From Tenacibaculum sp. Bg11-29 (GTDB taxonomy: Bacteria; Bacteroidota; Bacteroidia; Flavobacteriales; Flavobacteriaceae), in contig NZ_PJBB01000003.1 of assembly GCF_002836595.1 (NCBI RefSeq), positions 3,223,001 to 3,287,000 on the forward strand: a stretch of 64,000 bases of DNA. The letters run 5' to 3'. Below are positions 17,728 through 26,245 of the stretch, piece after piece; the first letter of the stretch is position 1; each line of letters opens with the position of its first letter. The position numbers were made by a program, and so were the translations under genes. Under the pieces are notes generated by a model that was given only the letters and a program-made list of their open reading frames with translations, was not told the DNA's origin and did not search any database.

Positions 17728-19059
17728 ATGAATAGCCAACAAATAAAAAAAATTCAGCTTATTTGGGACAATTATATTAAATCAAACAAGCAAGTTTTAG
17801 ACACTAAAGGACAAGAAATTTCTAATATTGATAAAACTAGATATGAAGCTATTGTTCAATTAAAAGAACTTATTGAGCAATTCAACATTAGTGAATCTAA
17901 TATTTATGAGTTTAAAACAAACATAGATAGTTTTAATAAACGTAACAATTTTTGGGGTTTTACAGCAACAAAAGGTCAAATGTTTTTCAACCAATTGGTT
18001 AAATACAGCGAAACAAAAATTGATGCTCTAAGTGTTCTATTGAAAGATGTAATTTCAAAACCAAAAGATTTGAAAGATGCTCTTATTAAAATTGAAAAAC
18101 TAGAAAAATATTGCTTACCAATTTTCAATAAGGCGAAAGACAGGCGAAAGGCTCCGAATCCTGGTTCTGTAGGTTATTACCTTTCCTACTTTTGGCAAAT
18201 TCACGATAATTCTCAATGGCCAATTTTATATACTTCTCAGATTAATTCTTATAAAGAACTTAATTTATGGGAGGATAAGCCTTCACAAAAGGAAACTTAT
18301 AGTTTTTTTTACAATCTAAATCAAGAAATAAAACAAGTTTTAGAATCTCATTCAAAAAAAAGTATTTCAAATTGGGATGCGGAACACGCTTTTTGGAATT
18401 TTAAAGGAAACCCGAATAAAGAATTAGTAAAAAAGAAAACAGAAACTAAAGAAATAAAAACAGAGCTAGAAACTAGTATTGTTATTAATTCTAGTTTTGA
18501 GCTTTCTGACTATTTAATTCCTAAAGTTGCTAAATTAATCGACTTAGGGAACGAAACTGAAAAATCATCTGCTTTAAAAGGAAGTGAATACGAAAAATTA
18601 GTAGCTGAGATTTTTAAACAACTAGACTTTGAAGTTGAAGTGTTAGGACAAGGAACTGGAAGAAATCCAGATGCAATAATACGATTACGAGAAGAAAGTA
18701 CAGCTTTTCTTGTTGACGCAAAAGCATACAGTAATGGTTACAGCTTAGGTGTTGATGATAGAGCAATTAAAGAATATATAAATCACTATTCGCCAAAGCT
18801 TCAGAAAGAAGGATACAAAAAAATCGGTTTTATAATTGTGAGTAATTCATTTAAATCAAATTTCGATAGTTTTATAAATGATGTTACGTGGAATACAGAC
18901 GTTAAACGATTTATTCTTTTATCATCAGAAGCACTACTCTATTTGTTAGCGTACAAAACAAAAGACCGATTAAGTTTGTCGACAATCATAGAAAGTATTA
19001 TTGGGTTTGGTAATCCTGTAACTGCGAATAACATAATTGAAGAATTTGATGATGTATAA
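17728..19059 (+). CDS. FokI-like restriction endonuclease
   Basis: A 443-residue protein. The C-terminal domain (from about 280) matches the FokI cleavage domain. It has Glu289 in GSEYEKLVAEIF, then Asp315 (RNPDAII) and Asp330-x-Lys332 within FLVDAKAYSNGYSLGVDD, the counterpart of FokI VDTKAYSGGYNL. It closes with FIIVSNSFKSNFDSF and a LSSEALLYLL helix. The N-terminal 270 residues are helical and unfamiliar; they may set DNA or partner specificity. It lies 77 bases after the S gene on the same strand, so it is probably part of the same operon. Confidence 0.85.
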   Translation: MNSQQIKKIQLIWDNYIKSNKQVLDTKGQEISNIDKTRYEAIVQLKELIEQFNISESNIYEFKTNIDSFNKRNNFWGFTATKGQMFFNQLVKYSETKIDALSVLLKDVISKPKDLKDALIKIEKLEKYCLPIFNKAKDRRKAPNPGSVGYYLSYFWQIHDNSQWPILYTSQINSYKELNLWEDKPSQKETYSFFYNLNQEIKQVLESHSKKSISNWDAEHAFWNFKGNPNKELVKKKTETKEIKTELETSIVINSSFELSDYLIPKVAKLIDLGNETEKSSALKGSEYEKLVAEIFKQLDFEVEVLGQGTGRNPDAIIRLREESTAFLVDAKAYSNGYSLGVDDRAIKEYINHYSPKLQKEGYKKIGFIIVSNSFKSNFDSFINDVTWNTDVKRFILLSSEALLYLLAYKTKDRLSLSTIIESIIGFGNPVTANNIIEEFDDV

Positions 19060-19072
19060 GCCAACGCAAGTT

Positions 19073-19120
19073 CAAGCACATTTAAAGTTTGCTCGTGCCT
19101 CACAAATTTAAAAGAGCTTT
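19073..19120 (+). repeat. 48-bp flanking repeat, right copy
   Basis: Partner of 13163-13210 (CAAGCACATTT..., GCTCGTGCCTCA, AAAGAGCTT). It lies 13 bases after the FokI-like gene stop. Confidence 0.6.
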
Positions 19121-19156
19121 CACGTCAACGCTAGCAAGTTTTCGGAATAAAACCAG

Positions 19157-19351
19157 TGGCTAACAACGTGTATAAAACACAGATATTACAGGCTTTTCGA
19201 GAGGTTTTTATATATTTACAAAGTACGCCAAATTTTTAATTTGGTTATATTAGAAAAATAAAAATTCGGCTCGTGCTAAATCCGAAAAGTTAGCATTTAT
19301 TTACACGCTACGTTTCATACACAAGACCGTTATAGGCAATTTAAAAACAAC
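19157..19351. repeat. imperfect palindromic intergenic element, copy 3
   Basis: The ends are inverted (CTAACAACGTGTATAAAACA against TTTCATACACAAGACCGTTATAG). The central stem is CCAAAT-TTTTA-ATTTGG at 19225-19245. It occupies most of the gene-free stretch between the restriction operon and the GHKL gene. Confidence 0.65.
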
Positions 19352-19371
19352 TAAAGATATATAGTATTTAC

Positions 19372-20550
19372 ATGACTGAAATAAAAATACCTAAAAATAT
19401 AACTCCAAAAAAATTAAATAAACTCTTTGAAGATTATTTAATAAGAAAAAACTTAAGCAATATCACATTATCAATACCCGATTCTATTAACAAATACACT
19501 TTTGGCTTATTAGCTAATCTACTAAAACTAGTTATAACATTAAATAAAAAGTCAAATATCAAAATATTAAAAATTGATATTGACCATGAAAATTTAGAAA
19601 ATTTTTATGACCAAGAATATTCTTACCCTATAGTTTCATTATTATGGAATACATCAAGTTTTGTTGATAGAAACGGAAATGAAATCAAACCTAAACTCAG
19701 AAAATTACAAAATGACTATTTCATAAAAATGAATGGTTTATCAAGGTTTAAGGGCAATAAATATATATTAACTAATACAGACCATCTCTCAAAAAACAAT
19801 GGATTAGTAAAGTTATTTGAAAATTCGAATGGTTTTAATGATAATGAAGAACAAATCACTAAAAGTGTAAAAAAAATATTAAATGACTATGTTTTAACAT
19901 TTAATAAGAATAATCTAATTGAAATAGACAGTATTGTTGATGATATAGGAGCTATAATATATGAATTAGCAAAAAACACTTATGAATGGGGAAGAACTGA
20001 CTCCCAAAACATTGAGATATCTTCAAGTATTAGAGGTGTTTACTTTAGATTTCATAAAAACAACAAGGAAAAAATAAGTCAAGAATTTAAAGACACACCA
20101 TTAGACTCGTATTTTAAACAAAAATATATTTTAAATGAATGTACTAATGAACTAAATCAAGTTTATTTTCTGGAAATTTTAGTTTTTGATTCTGGAGTAG
20201 GATTTATAGATAAATTTCATCAAAAAGATTCCTTGACTGATTTAGAGATAATAAAAAAATGTCTTATAAAAAATCAAACATCATCAATTACTAACCTAAA
20301 ATCAAAAAAAGGTTTAGGATTAGATAGAATATTAAATATTCTAAATCAAAAAGGTTTTGTTAGGATAACAACTAATAAATATTCTGTTTTCAGAAATTTG
20401 ATAAAAGATAATCACAAACCTACAAATATACAAGACTTGGACTCTTTAGTTTTAGAAGATTGGAATAAAAATGATTTCAAAACAACAAACATGATTAATG
20501 CGACCGGTTCGCATATTAGCATTCTTTACCCTTTTAAAAGCATATCATAA
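19372..20550 (+). CDS. GHKL-type ATPase of a two-gene conflict-like system
   Basis: A 392-residue protein. The N-terminal 90 residues (LTLSIPDSIN-like strand, then helix FGLLANLLKLVI) look like a STAS or Rossmann-type module. The C-terminal half has the Bergerat ATP fold: N box ELAKNTYEWG (Glu198, Asn202), G1 box FDSGVGF (Asp273), and G2 box KKGLGL (Gly314). No histidine phosphoacceptor or transmembrane segment is seen, so it is not an ordinary sensor kinase. Its TAA shares one base with the ATG of the next gene, implying a stable complex or linked function. Confidence 0.75.
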   Translation: MTEIKIPKNITPKKLNKLFEDYLIRKNLSNITLSIPDSINKYTFGLLANLLKLVITLNKKSNIKILKIDIDHENLENFYDQEYSYPIVSLLWNTSSFVDRNGNEIKPKLRKLQNDYFIKMNGLSRFKGNKYILTNTDHLSKNNGLVKLFENSNGFNDNEEQITKSVKKILNDYVLTFNKNNLIEIDSIVDDIGAIIYELAKNTYEWGRTDSQNIEISSSIRGVYFRFHKNNKEKISQEFKDTPLDSYFKQKYILNECTNELNQVYFLEILVFDSGVGFIDKFHQKDSLTDLEIIKKCLIKNQTSSITNLKSKKGLGLDRILNILNQKGFVRITTNKYSVFRNLIKDNHKPTNIQDLDSLVLEDWNKNDFKTTNMINATGSHISILYPFKSIS

Positions 20551-22811
20551 TGGGAAAGTTTTACATCTACAATTCAAATATTGATAATCGAGATTACAAG
20601 AATGCTACCGTTATATTCAATCCAAATATAACATTTGATTTCAATGCATTACAAAATGAGCTTTCTGATTATTTCAGTAATCATCACCAAACTAGCGCTA
20701 TAATATTTCTTCATTGTAGTACTATAAATAAAGTCGATTTACTAATAGCAGCCAATTTTAATAAAATATTCAAAAGTATTCCAAAAGCTGAAGAAATATC
20801 TCTTTCGGAGAATATTTTTCATGTTTCCTATTATAAAGATTCTTATCAATTTTCATCTAAAGACAAATTTATAAAAAGACATTTTAAAGAAATTATTAAC
20901 CAAGGATTAGCTAATATTTTCATCAAAAACGGAGGTCTTGTTGAAAGCAATGGTATCTCTCATCATTATGTTTTTCCATCAGGAAAACATTCTTCTAAGT
21001 TTTTAAGGACTGCTAATGTTTTAACAAATAAAAGTGAAATAGATTTTATAGCATTAAATACGTTACACCAGTTTAAAGGAATAGATTTTAATAACATTTA
21101 TTGTGACACATTATCAATTAACGTCATAGCCTATTCCATCACTCATTACTTAGATAGGTTTGGAAATTCAAAATCTATAAATATAGAATCTTTTAAATCC
21201 TATAACGGTATATATAACGAAAATTCAATTTTCTATGAAGATTCAATTTTTCTTATTTCGGCATCAACCTCAGGAGGAATAATCTATTATTTAAAAGATA
21301 AACATCCAGAAATAGATTCTAAAAACATTTGCATTCTTTACTATTTACCTATCGATAAAAATTCACATTTAGCTTTAGAAAGTGTTATTTGTAATCTATT
21401 ATTACATGATAAGCTAAAATACGGAATAGAAATTTACGCCCAATTTAAGGTAAATCAAAAATGTGTTTTTTGTGAGAACAATTCTAGTCCTATCAAGATT
21501 ATTGGAGACTCTTTTAGTTTAGATGAACCAATAATTAATACAAGGAATATTATTGCAAAAAAATACATTACTAAACCAATAAAAGACTTTGTTGAAACTT
21601 TCAAATTCAATAATAAGACAGGAACATCACTTAAAGTTTCCTATAGTGAAGAATCTACTATTAGGAAAAAATACAATCTTTATATTGACTATGAAAATAT
21701 CATTGAAAATATTTCAGAAGAACAGTATAAAACACATAGAGAAAAAATAGATGCATATGTTGACCAGTTCGTTCCAGCATCATTAAAATATATAATTTAC
21801 CTTAACGACAAAGGTTCTTTATTGTTATCTGAATATATTCATGAAAGAATAAAAAAATATTCAAATAATTCTATTCAAATAATTAATCAATCTGATTTAA
21901 ACGAGAATTCAATTACTAAAGACACTCCAGGTTCTGTATTAATTGTAGGTTCTTGTATTACCAATGGTAAGAACTTACTTTATTTAAGTAGGTTCTTTAG
22001 AAACCATGATAATATAAGATTGATTTATTTTATTGGAATAAATAGAATTAGTGATTCGACAAAGCAAAGAGAACTTAAGAGTAACATAAAATATGGCTTA
22101 TATGGTGCTGAAAATAGCTCGTTTATAGAAATCGAAAATATATTTTGTGACAATTTAAATATTTCTACTCCTTGGGAAAATGAGCTAGAACATTTAAAAG
22201 ATATTCAATCAAGCTTAGACAAGTCTTCCACGTTTATTGAAAAAAGAATCATTATAATAAATGAGTTTTCAAATATCAAAAATAAAGGAGGAACTACAGA
22301 AATTTTCTATGGAGACATAAATGAAAATGAACTTAAAATAAGAAAAAACTCTGCTTTCTTTAATGATAATAATTATTTTGAAAATGTTACACAATCTGAT
22401 GTCTACTTCACTATATCTTGTGTATTAACTAACATGAGAAATAATAAAATAGATGGATTATTTCAAACAAATTTTGTAAAAAACTTACTTGACCCACTTA
22501 TATTTAACCGTTTCAATGATGGAATTATACAAGCATCTATTCTAAGAGCTTCCAAAAATGAAGAACTAAATTACTCTATAAGCTATAAAAGCTCTGAAAA
22601 CATGCTTACACTTTTAAAAACATTCATAAAGCATAGAAATGAATATCAAGGAGAAGCTATAATTGAATTTCTTTATGCTTTATCTATTGGTAAATTGCGT
22701 TTATTTAAAGACCATTACAGAATATTAATTGAAGAGCTTAATGATACAAATGACAAAAAGATAAACATTTTCAATACTTCAATTAATACTATATATAAAA
22801 ACAGCCTATAA
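20550..22811 (+). CDS. large protein with two phosphoribosyltransferase-like domains, partner of the GHKL ATPase
   Basis: A 753-residue protein. An orotate-phosphoribosyltransferase-like segment is seen at HHYVFPSGKHSSKFLRTA (Pro143 to His147 core). A PRPP-loop-like ISASTSGG follows at 237-243. A CVFC zinc-type pair is at Cys305/Cys308 and GDSF comes shortly after. A second loop VLIVGSCITNGKNLLYLSRF lies at about 462-481 and looks like another copy of the fold. The acidic residues of canonical PRPP loops are missing from both loops, so catalysis may differ. I recall similar phosphoribosyltransferase-like conflict proteins proposed from comparative genomics; function here is inference. Confidence 0.65.
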   Translation: MGKFYIYNSNIDNRDYKNATVIFNPNITFDFNALQNELSDYFSNHHQTSAIIFLHCSTINKVDLLIAANFNKIFKSIPKAEEISLSENIFHVSYYKDSYQFSSKDKFIKRHFKEIINQGLANIFIKNGGLVESNGISHHYVFPSGKHSSKFLRTANVLTNKSEIDFIALNTLHQFKGIDFNNIYCDTLSINVIAYSITHYLDRFGNSKSINIESFKSYNGIYNENSIFYEDSIFLISASTSGGIIYYLKDKHPEIDSKNICILYYLPIDKNSHLALESVICNLLLHDKLKYGIEIYAQFKVNQKCVFCENNSSPIKIIGDSFSLDEPIINTRNIIAKKYITKPIKDFVETFKFNNKTGTSLKVSYSEESTIRKKYNLYIDYENIIENISEEQYKTHREKIDAYVDQFVPASLKYIIYLNDKGSLLLSEYIHERIKKYSNNSIQIINQSDLNENSITKDTPGSVLIVGSCITNGKNLLYLSRFFRNHDNIRLIYFIGINRISDSTKQRELKSNIKYGLYGAENSSFIEIENIFCDNLNISTPWENELEHLKDIQSSLDKSSTFIEKRIIIINEFSNIKNKGGTTEIFYGDINENELKIRKNSAFFNDNNYFENVTQSDVYFTISCVLTNMRNNKIDGLFQTNFVKNLLDPLIFNRFNDGIIQASILRASKNEELNYSISYKSSENMLTLLKTFIKHRNEYQGEAIIEFLYALSIGKLRLFKDHYRILIEELNDTNDKKINIFNTSINTIYKNSL

Positions 22812-22905
22812 CAAAGAACTGAGGTAGAAAACAAATCTTTTCTTCATTAAATTTATACAATATTATTCTAGGCTCAAAATACTATTACTTGGTATTTTGA
22901 GCTTT
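22810..22905 (+). terminator. conserved 3' flank with terminator after the GHKL/PRTase operon
   Basis: It begins AACAAAGAACTGAGGT, a motif also found directly after genes at 44989, 48424 and 49588. It ends in a 13-bp stem (22872-22884 with 22890-22902, GCTCAAAATA / TATTTTGAGC) followed by a T-rich run. Confidence 0.75.
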
Positions 22906-22927
22906 TCTTTTTTAGATAAACACTACT

Positions 22928-23896
22928 TTATTTTGACAAAACGGAAACATACTTTTCATCATAAGGCAAACCAGATTTTGCAATAGCAAAACTTTGTTTG
23001 ATTAACTTATTTGAAACGGCTATTAAAGCTAGCTTTTTACTCTTTCCTTTGTTTACAATACGCTCATAAATATCTCTACATGCTTTATTATGCTTACATG
23101 CATTAAAGGAACATAAAAACAAGAGATTCCGTAATTTTCGATTACCTACTTTACTTATCCTACTTCGTCCTCTTACACTACTTCCTGACTCTCGTATTGT
23201 TGGAGTTATACCAACATAACTACAGCGTTGTTTTGAGTTTTCAAACTTGGTAAAGCCATCGGTTATTACAATCATAAATAAGGCTGTTTTAAGTCCTATT
23301 CCTGGAATACTTGTCAATAAAGTTAATTGTACTTGCTGTTCTTGTTTTACTAATGATAATAGCTTTTTTTCTATCCCTAAAATCTCTTTATTTAAATACT
23401 TTTTTATTCGTTTTAAACTACGATATACATATTTAGATGGAATACCTAAAACTTCCTCACCATGGATTTTATTCTTTGTAGCTGTACGTTTCTTGATACA
23501 ACTATCCATCAATCTAAACAATTGCAAACATTCACTTTGAACATTTGTGAGTGCTGTATATAAAGGCACTTCATTTATTTGTCCATATTCACAAATGGCT
23601 TTAGCATCACTTTTATCTGTTTTTATTTTCGCTAATTTCATTTGAATAAATCGCTTTACCGATAAAGGATTTACTACTGAAACAATAATGTTTTGTTTGT
23701 ATAAAAACTGAGCTAATCGATAATGATAATACCCTGTTGCTTCCATTACAACTAATGATTCTTTAGGAAGCCTTTTTAGAAAGGACTTAAAACCAGATGC
23801 ATTGTTTTTAAATTGATCATGGCCACTTTTACTTCCATGAACATCAAATACGTCTTTGCTAATGTCAACTCCAAAAATTTCCTTATATTTATTCAT
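22928..23896 (-). CDS. IS110 family transposase
   Basis: A 322-residue DEDD-type recombinase. The N-terminal RuvC-like domain shows FGVDISKDVFDVHG with the first Asp, VVMEATGYYHY with the Glu, and KTDKSDAKAICEYG with the last acidic residues. The Transposase_20 domain follows (LLTSIPGIGLKTALFM), with the C-terminal serine region (SGSSVRGRSRISKVGNRKLR). Length and motifs are intact, so it may be active. IS110 elements have no terminal inverted repeats; exact ends were not defined. Confidence 0.95.
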   Translation of the reverse strand: MNKYKEIFGVDISKDVFDVHGSKSGHDQFKNNASGFKSFLKRLPKESLVVMEATGYYHYRLAQFLYKQNIIVSVVNPLSVKRFIQMKLAKIKTDKSDAKAICEYGQINEVPLYTALTNVQSECLQLFRLMDSCIKKRTATKNKIHGEEVLGIPSKYVYRSLKRIKKYLNKEILGIEKKLLSLVKQEQQVQLTLLTSIPGIGLKTALFMIVITDGFTKFENSKQRCSYVGITPTIRESGSSVRGRSRISKVGNRKLRNLLFLCSFNACKHNKACRDIYERIVNKGKSKKLALIAVSNKLIKQSFAIAKSGLPYDEKYVSVLSK

Positions 23897-24120
23897 AAGA
23901 ACTGATTTATGAAAGAATAAACTACTTGACTCACAACAACTTGAAATCGAGATCTAGGTCTCACAGAACTGAACGTGATTTTAGTAGAAAAGAGAGCCAA
24001 TTACCAATGTTGTCGAAGTCTTCTAATGCTTCACCGTATAAATTAACCTTAATTCTCTCTTTTATTCTTTCTGATTTATATGTCTTAAATTTAACCCTTT
24101 TATTAAATTGCTAACTTAAG
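23897..24120 (-). ncRNA. possible IS110 bridge RNA region
   Basis: IS110-group elements encode a structured bridge RNA in the non-coding end upstream of the transposase. This 220-bp stretch has no gene and contains a stem GAGAC-CTA-GATCTC-like hairpin (near 23949-23962) and other short inverted segments. It ends where sequence shared with 48464-48500 begins (24086-24122). The assignment rests on position and family knowledge only. Confidence 0.35.
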
Positions 24121-24291
24121 AAGAACTCAGGCATAAAATAAACAGTTTATTCACTAACTAAGAACATATGCTACTATTTTTCTAACCTAAATCATACAAT
24201 AATTTATAGACTGTTGTGTGGTTCTTTTTTGAAAAAAGCTAGAATAGCTTTATATTTTTATTCAACTTATCTAAACAGCTGTTGCAACAGT

Positions 24292-24495
24292 ATGTTGCAA
24301 CAAGAATCCACAATGTTGCAACAAGAATCCACAATGTTGCAACAAGAATCCACAATGTTGCAACAAGAATCCACAATGTTGCAACAAGAATCCACAATGT
24401 TGCAACAAGAATCCACAATGTTGCAACAAGAATCCACAATGTTGCAACAAGAATCCACAATGTTGCAACAAGAATCCACAATGTTGCAACAAGAA
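24292..24495. repeat. iteron-like tandem array, nine 21-bp units plus a partial
   Basis: Nine identical 21-bp units at 24292-24480 and a 15-bp tenth. Each contains the palindrome TGTTGCAACA and then AGAATCCACA, whose ATCCACA part resembles a DnaA box. Further isolated copies of GTTGCAACA flank it (24279-24290, 24557-24635). There are no spacers, so this is not CRISPR. It looks like an origin or partition site, in front of a leftward operon that includes a large HTH protein. Confidence 0.85.
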
Positions 24496-24721
24496 AAAAG
24501 TATTAAAAAACCCCATTTTACTGAGATTGTAGTTTGTTTTAATCTTAAAGAAACAACTGTTGCAACAAAACAGCAACAGTTTCGCAACAGAATTTAAAAC
24601 TGTTGCAACAATAACCAACAGTTGTTGCAACAAAAAAACAGGAAGTCTTTTAAAAATCAATATGAATAAATTCGAAATCATATTGAATAACAGTTTCTTC
24701 TTTATCTGTACCTTAATTCAA

Positions 24722-24793
24722 ACTTCCTGAAAAATCGAGTTAAGAACCTCCAATAATAATTTGCTAATTATTTTTTGTTCCCATCATAGGTGA
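24722..24793 (-). pseudogene. degenerate copy of the small gene at 24824
   Basis: Read on the minus strand with one frameshift, this gives SPMMGTKN then LANYYWRFLTRFFRK. That parallels PPLMGTKKELSNHYWKLSSRFFKE of the neighbouring gene at 24824-25033. It is a decayed tandem duplicate. Confidence 0.55.
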
Positions 24794-24823
24794 TTATTAC
24801 ATTTTAGACTCTATAATTTTTTA

Positions 24824-25033
24824 TTAGATACCGTCAATCTCTTCTACAAACAGGCGGAATTCTTTAGGTGTAATTGTTTTTTTGTGTTTAGCTATTTGTA
24901 AATCAATATTTCTAGACTCTGAAATTATCCGATTAATCGTCTCTTTAAAAAATCGTGAAGATAATTTCCAATAATGATTTGATAATTCTTTTTTCGTGCC
25001 CATTAGCGGTGGATATTGTATTTGATACTCCAT
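24824..25033 (-). CDS. hypothetical small protein
   Basis: A 69-residue protein, not recognised. It is mostly helical with an aromatic-basic middle (NHYWKLSSRFFKETINRII). It is the last gene of the leftward element operon, 63 bases after the NUMOD4-like gene. A frameshifted copy follows downstream, which supports it being a real, once-duplicated gene. Confidence 0.5.
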   Translation of the reverse strand: MEYQIQYPPLMGTKKELSNHYWKLSSRFFKETINRIISESRNIDLQIAKHKKTITPKEFRLFVEEIDGI

Positions 25034-25096
25034 ATTATTTCGTTTTTTATTTTAATTTCCTTTTCATCACATTAGTATTCTTAGTTGGTGACATGA

Positions 25097-26239
25097 TTAG
25101 AAGTACACATCGTTGTAATTAGCATCTACGAAATCAGGTAAAAAAGCAGGTTCTTTAGCATATTCGTTAAGGTTAAATTCTCTCGTATTTAAGTAGTGGT
25201 AAGAGATTTCTAAAAAAGAATTTTGAATGAATTTTTCGAATGAAATAATTTCTTTTTCTTTTATATTCGGTTTATATTCTCCAGCTTGTAGTCTTTCAAT
25301 TATGATCAAACAAAAAGACATGTAATCATTATATCTTAAATAGAATGTTTTGTTTGCGTAGTCTAAATAAGTTACTAGTTTTTTATACTTATCAAGTAAA
25401 GTGAAAATGTTTTTGGCATCATTAGTTAATAGAAAATTTTTAACTAATATATTTTCTTCACATAATCTGTTTACTGGTAATTTTGTTAAGTATTCAACAT
25501 CTACTTTATCAATAAAACCTTTTCTCCAACGAATGTTATTTAGCGTACAATTATTCGGGTTTTTATCTAAATATATATATATTCTATGATCAATATTTTT
25601 ACTTCCAGTAAAATATTTAAGAATAAGTTTACCTACTCTTATGCTTTGTTTATGAAAGTAAACCGATAAATGACCTTTAATAATCTTGGTTGTAAATCTT
25701 GTAAAAATACCATGATTATTAAACCTCATTACTCTACCTAAATCAGAAATAAAATAAGATTTATCTGCTAAATGTTGTATCCGTTTCCATCTTTCATATT
25801 TGTTAAAAACAATAAAATTTGCGTGTCTCTGTGTTTTTAATTTCTTATGAATTAAATCAAAATCAAAATCATTTCCTTTATTCCATTTTAAATTCAATAA
25901 GCTACTATCTGTTAAATCCCCATTAATATGAGTGTATCTTCTTCTTCCAGTGGCACCACCAACAAAATACTTTAAGACTAATTTTCCAACTCTCTTTCTA
26001 GCGTAAACTTTTCTGTTTTCACCGTTAAATTCGATAGAAACATAATAAGAGTTACAGAAATTAGCTTGTTTAATTTCATGAAAAATGCCCTGATTATTGA
26101 ACCTCATTATTCTACCATAATTAGAAACAAAATAAGAACCATCAGCAAGGTCAAGCATTTGAATCCAACGTTCTTTTCTATTAAAAAGGATAGGAGTACA
26201 CTCATTCATTATTTTTGTGTATTTTTTTTCTTCAGCCAT
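25097..26239 (-). CDS. protein with two degenerate NUMOD4/HNH-like repeats
   Basis: A 380-residue protein. Residues 20-125 and about 148-245 are two copies of the same layout. Each has ERWIQMLDLADGSYFVSNYG or ERWKRIQHLADKSYFISDLG (NUMOD4-like), then a strand pair, then an HNH-like tail (YTHINGDLTDSSLLNLKW and YIYLDKNPNNCTLNNIRW). The catalytic histidines of a normal HNH site are incomplete, most clearly in the second copy, so a DNA-binding role is as likely as nicking. The C-terminal 130 residues are unfamiliar. It lies just after the membrane protein gene (6-base gap). Confidence 0.65.
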   Translation of the reverse strand: MAEEKKYTKIMNECTPILFNRKERWIQMLDLADGSYFVSNYGRIMRFNNQGIFHEIKQANFCNSYYVSIEFNGENRKVYARKRVGKLVLKYFVGGATGRRRYTHINGDLTDSSLLNLKWNKGNDFDFDLIHKKLKTQRHANFIVFNKYERWKRIQHLADKSYFISDLGRVMRFNNHGIFTRFTTKIIKGHLSVYFHKQSIRVGKLILKYFTGSKNIDHRIYIYLDKNPNNCTLNNIRWRKGFIDKVDVEYLTKLPVNRLCEENILVKNFLLTNDAKNIFTLLDKYKKLVTYLDYANKTFYLRYNDYMSFCLIIIERLQAGEYKPNIKEKEIISFEKFIQNSFLEISYHYLNTREFNLNEYAKEPAFLPDFVDANYNDVYF

Positions 26240-26245
26240 TTTTCT

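Noticed and set aside
23926..24114. 62-residue plus-strand frame upstream of IS110
   Set aside because: It is on the opposite strand within the IS non-coding end and shows no protein-like features.
24292..24495. CRISPR array
   Set aside because: Units are contiguous identical 21-mers with no spacers and no cas genes nearby.
24239..24681. Several long overlapping frames in all directions across the 21-bp repeats
   Set aside because: They arise because the repeat length is a multiple of three and contains no stop in those frames; the translations are pure repeats with no other protein-like sequence.
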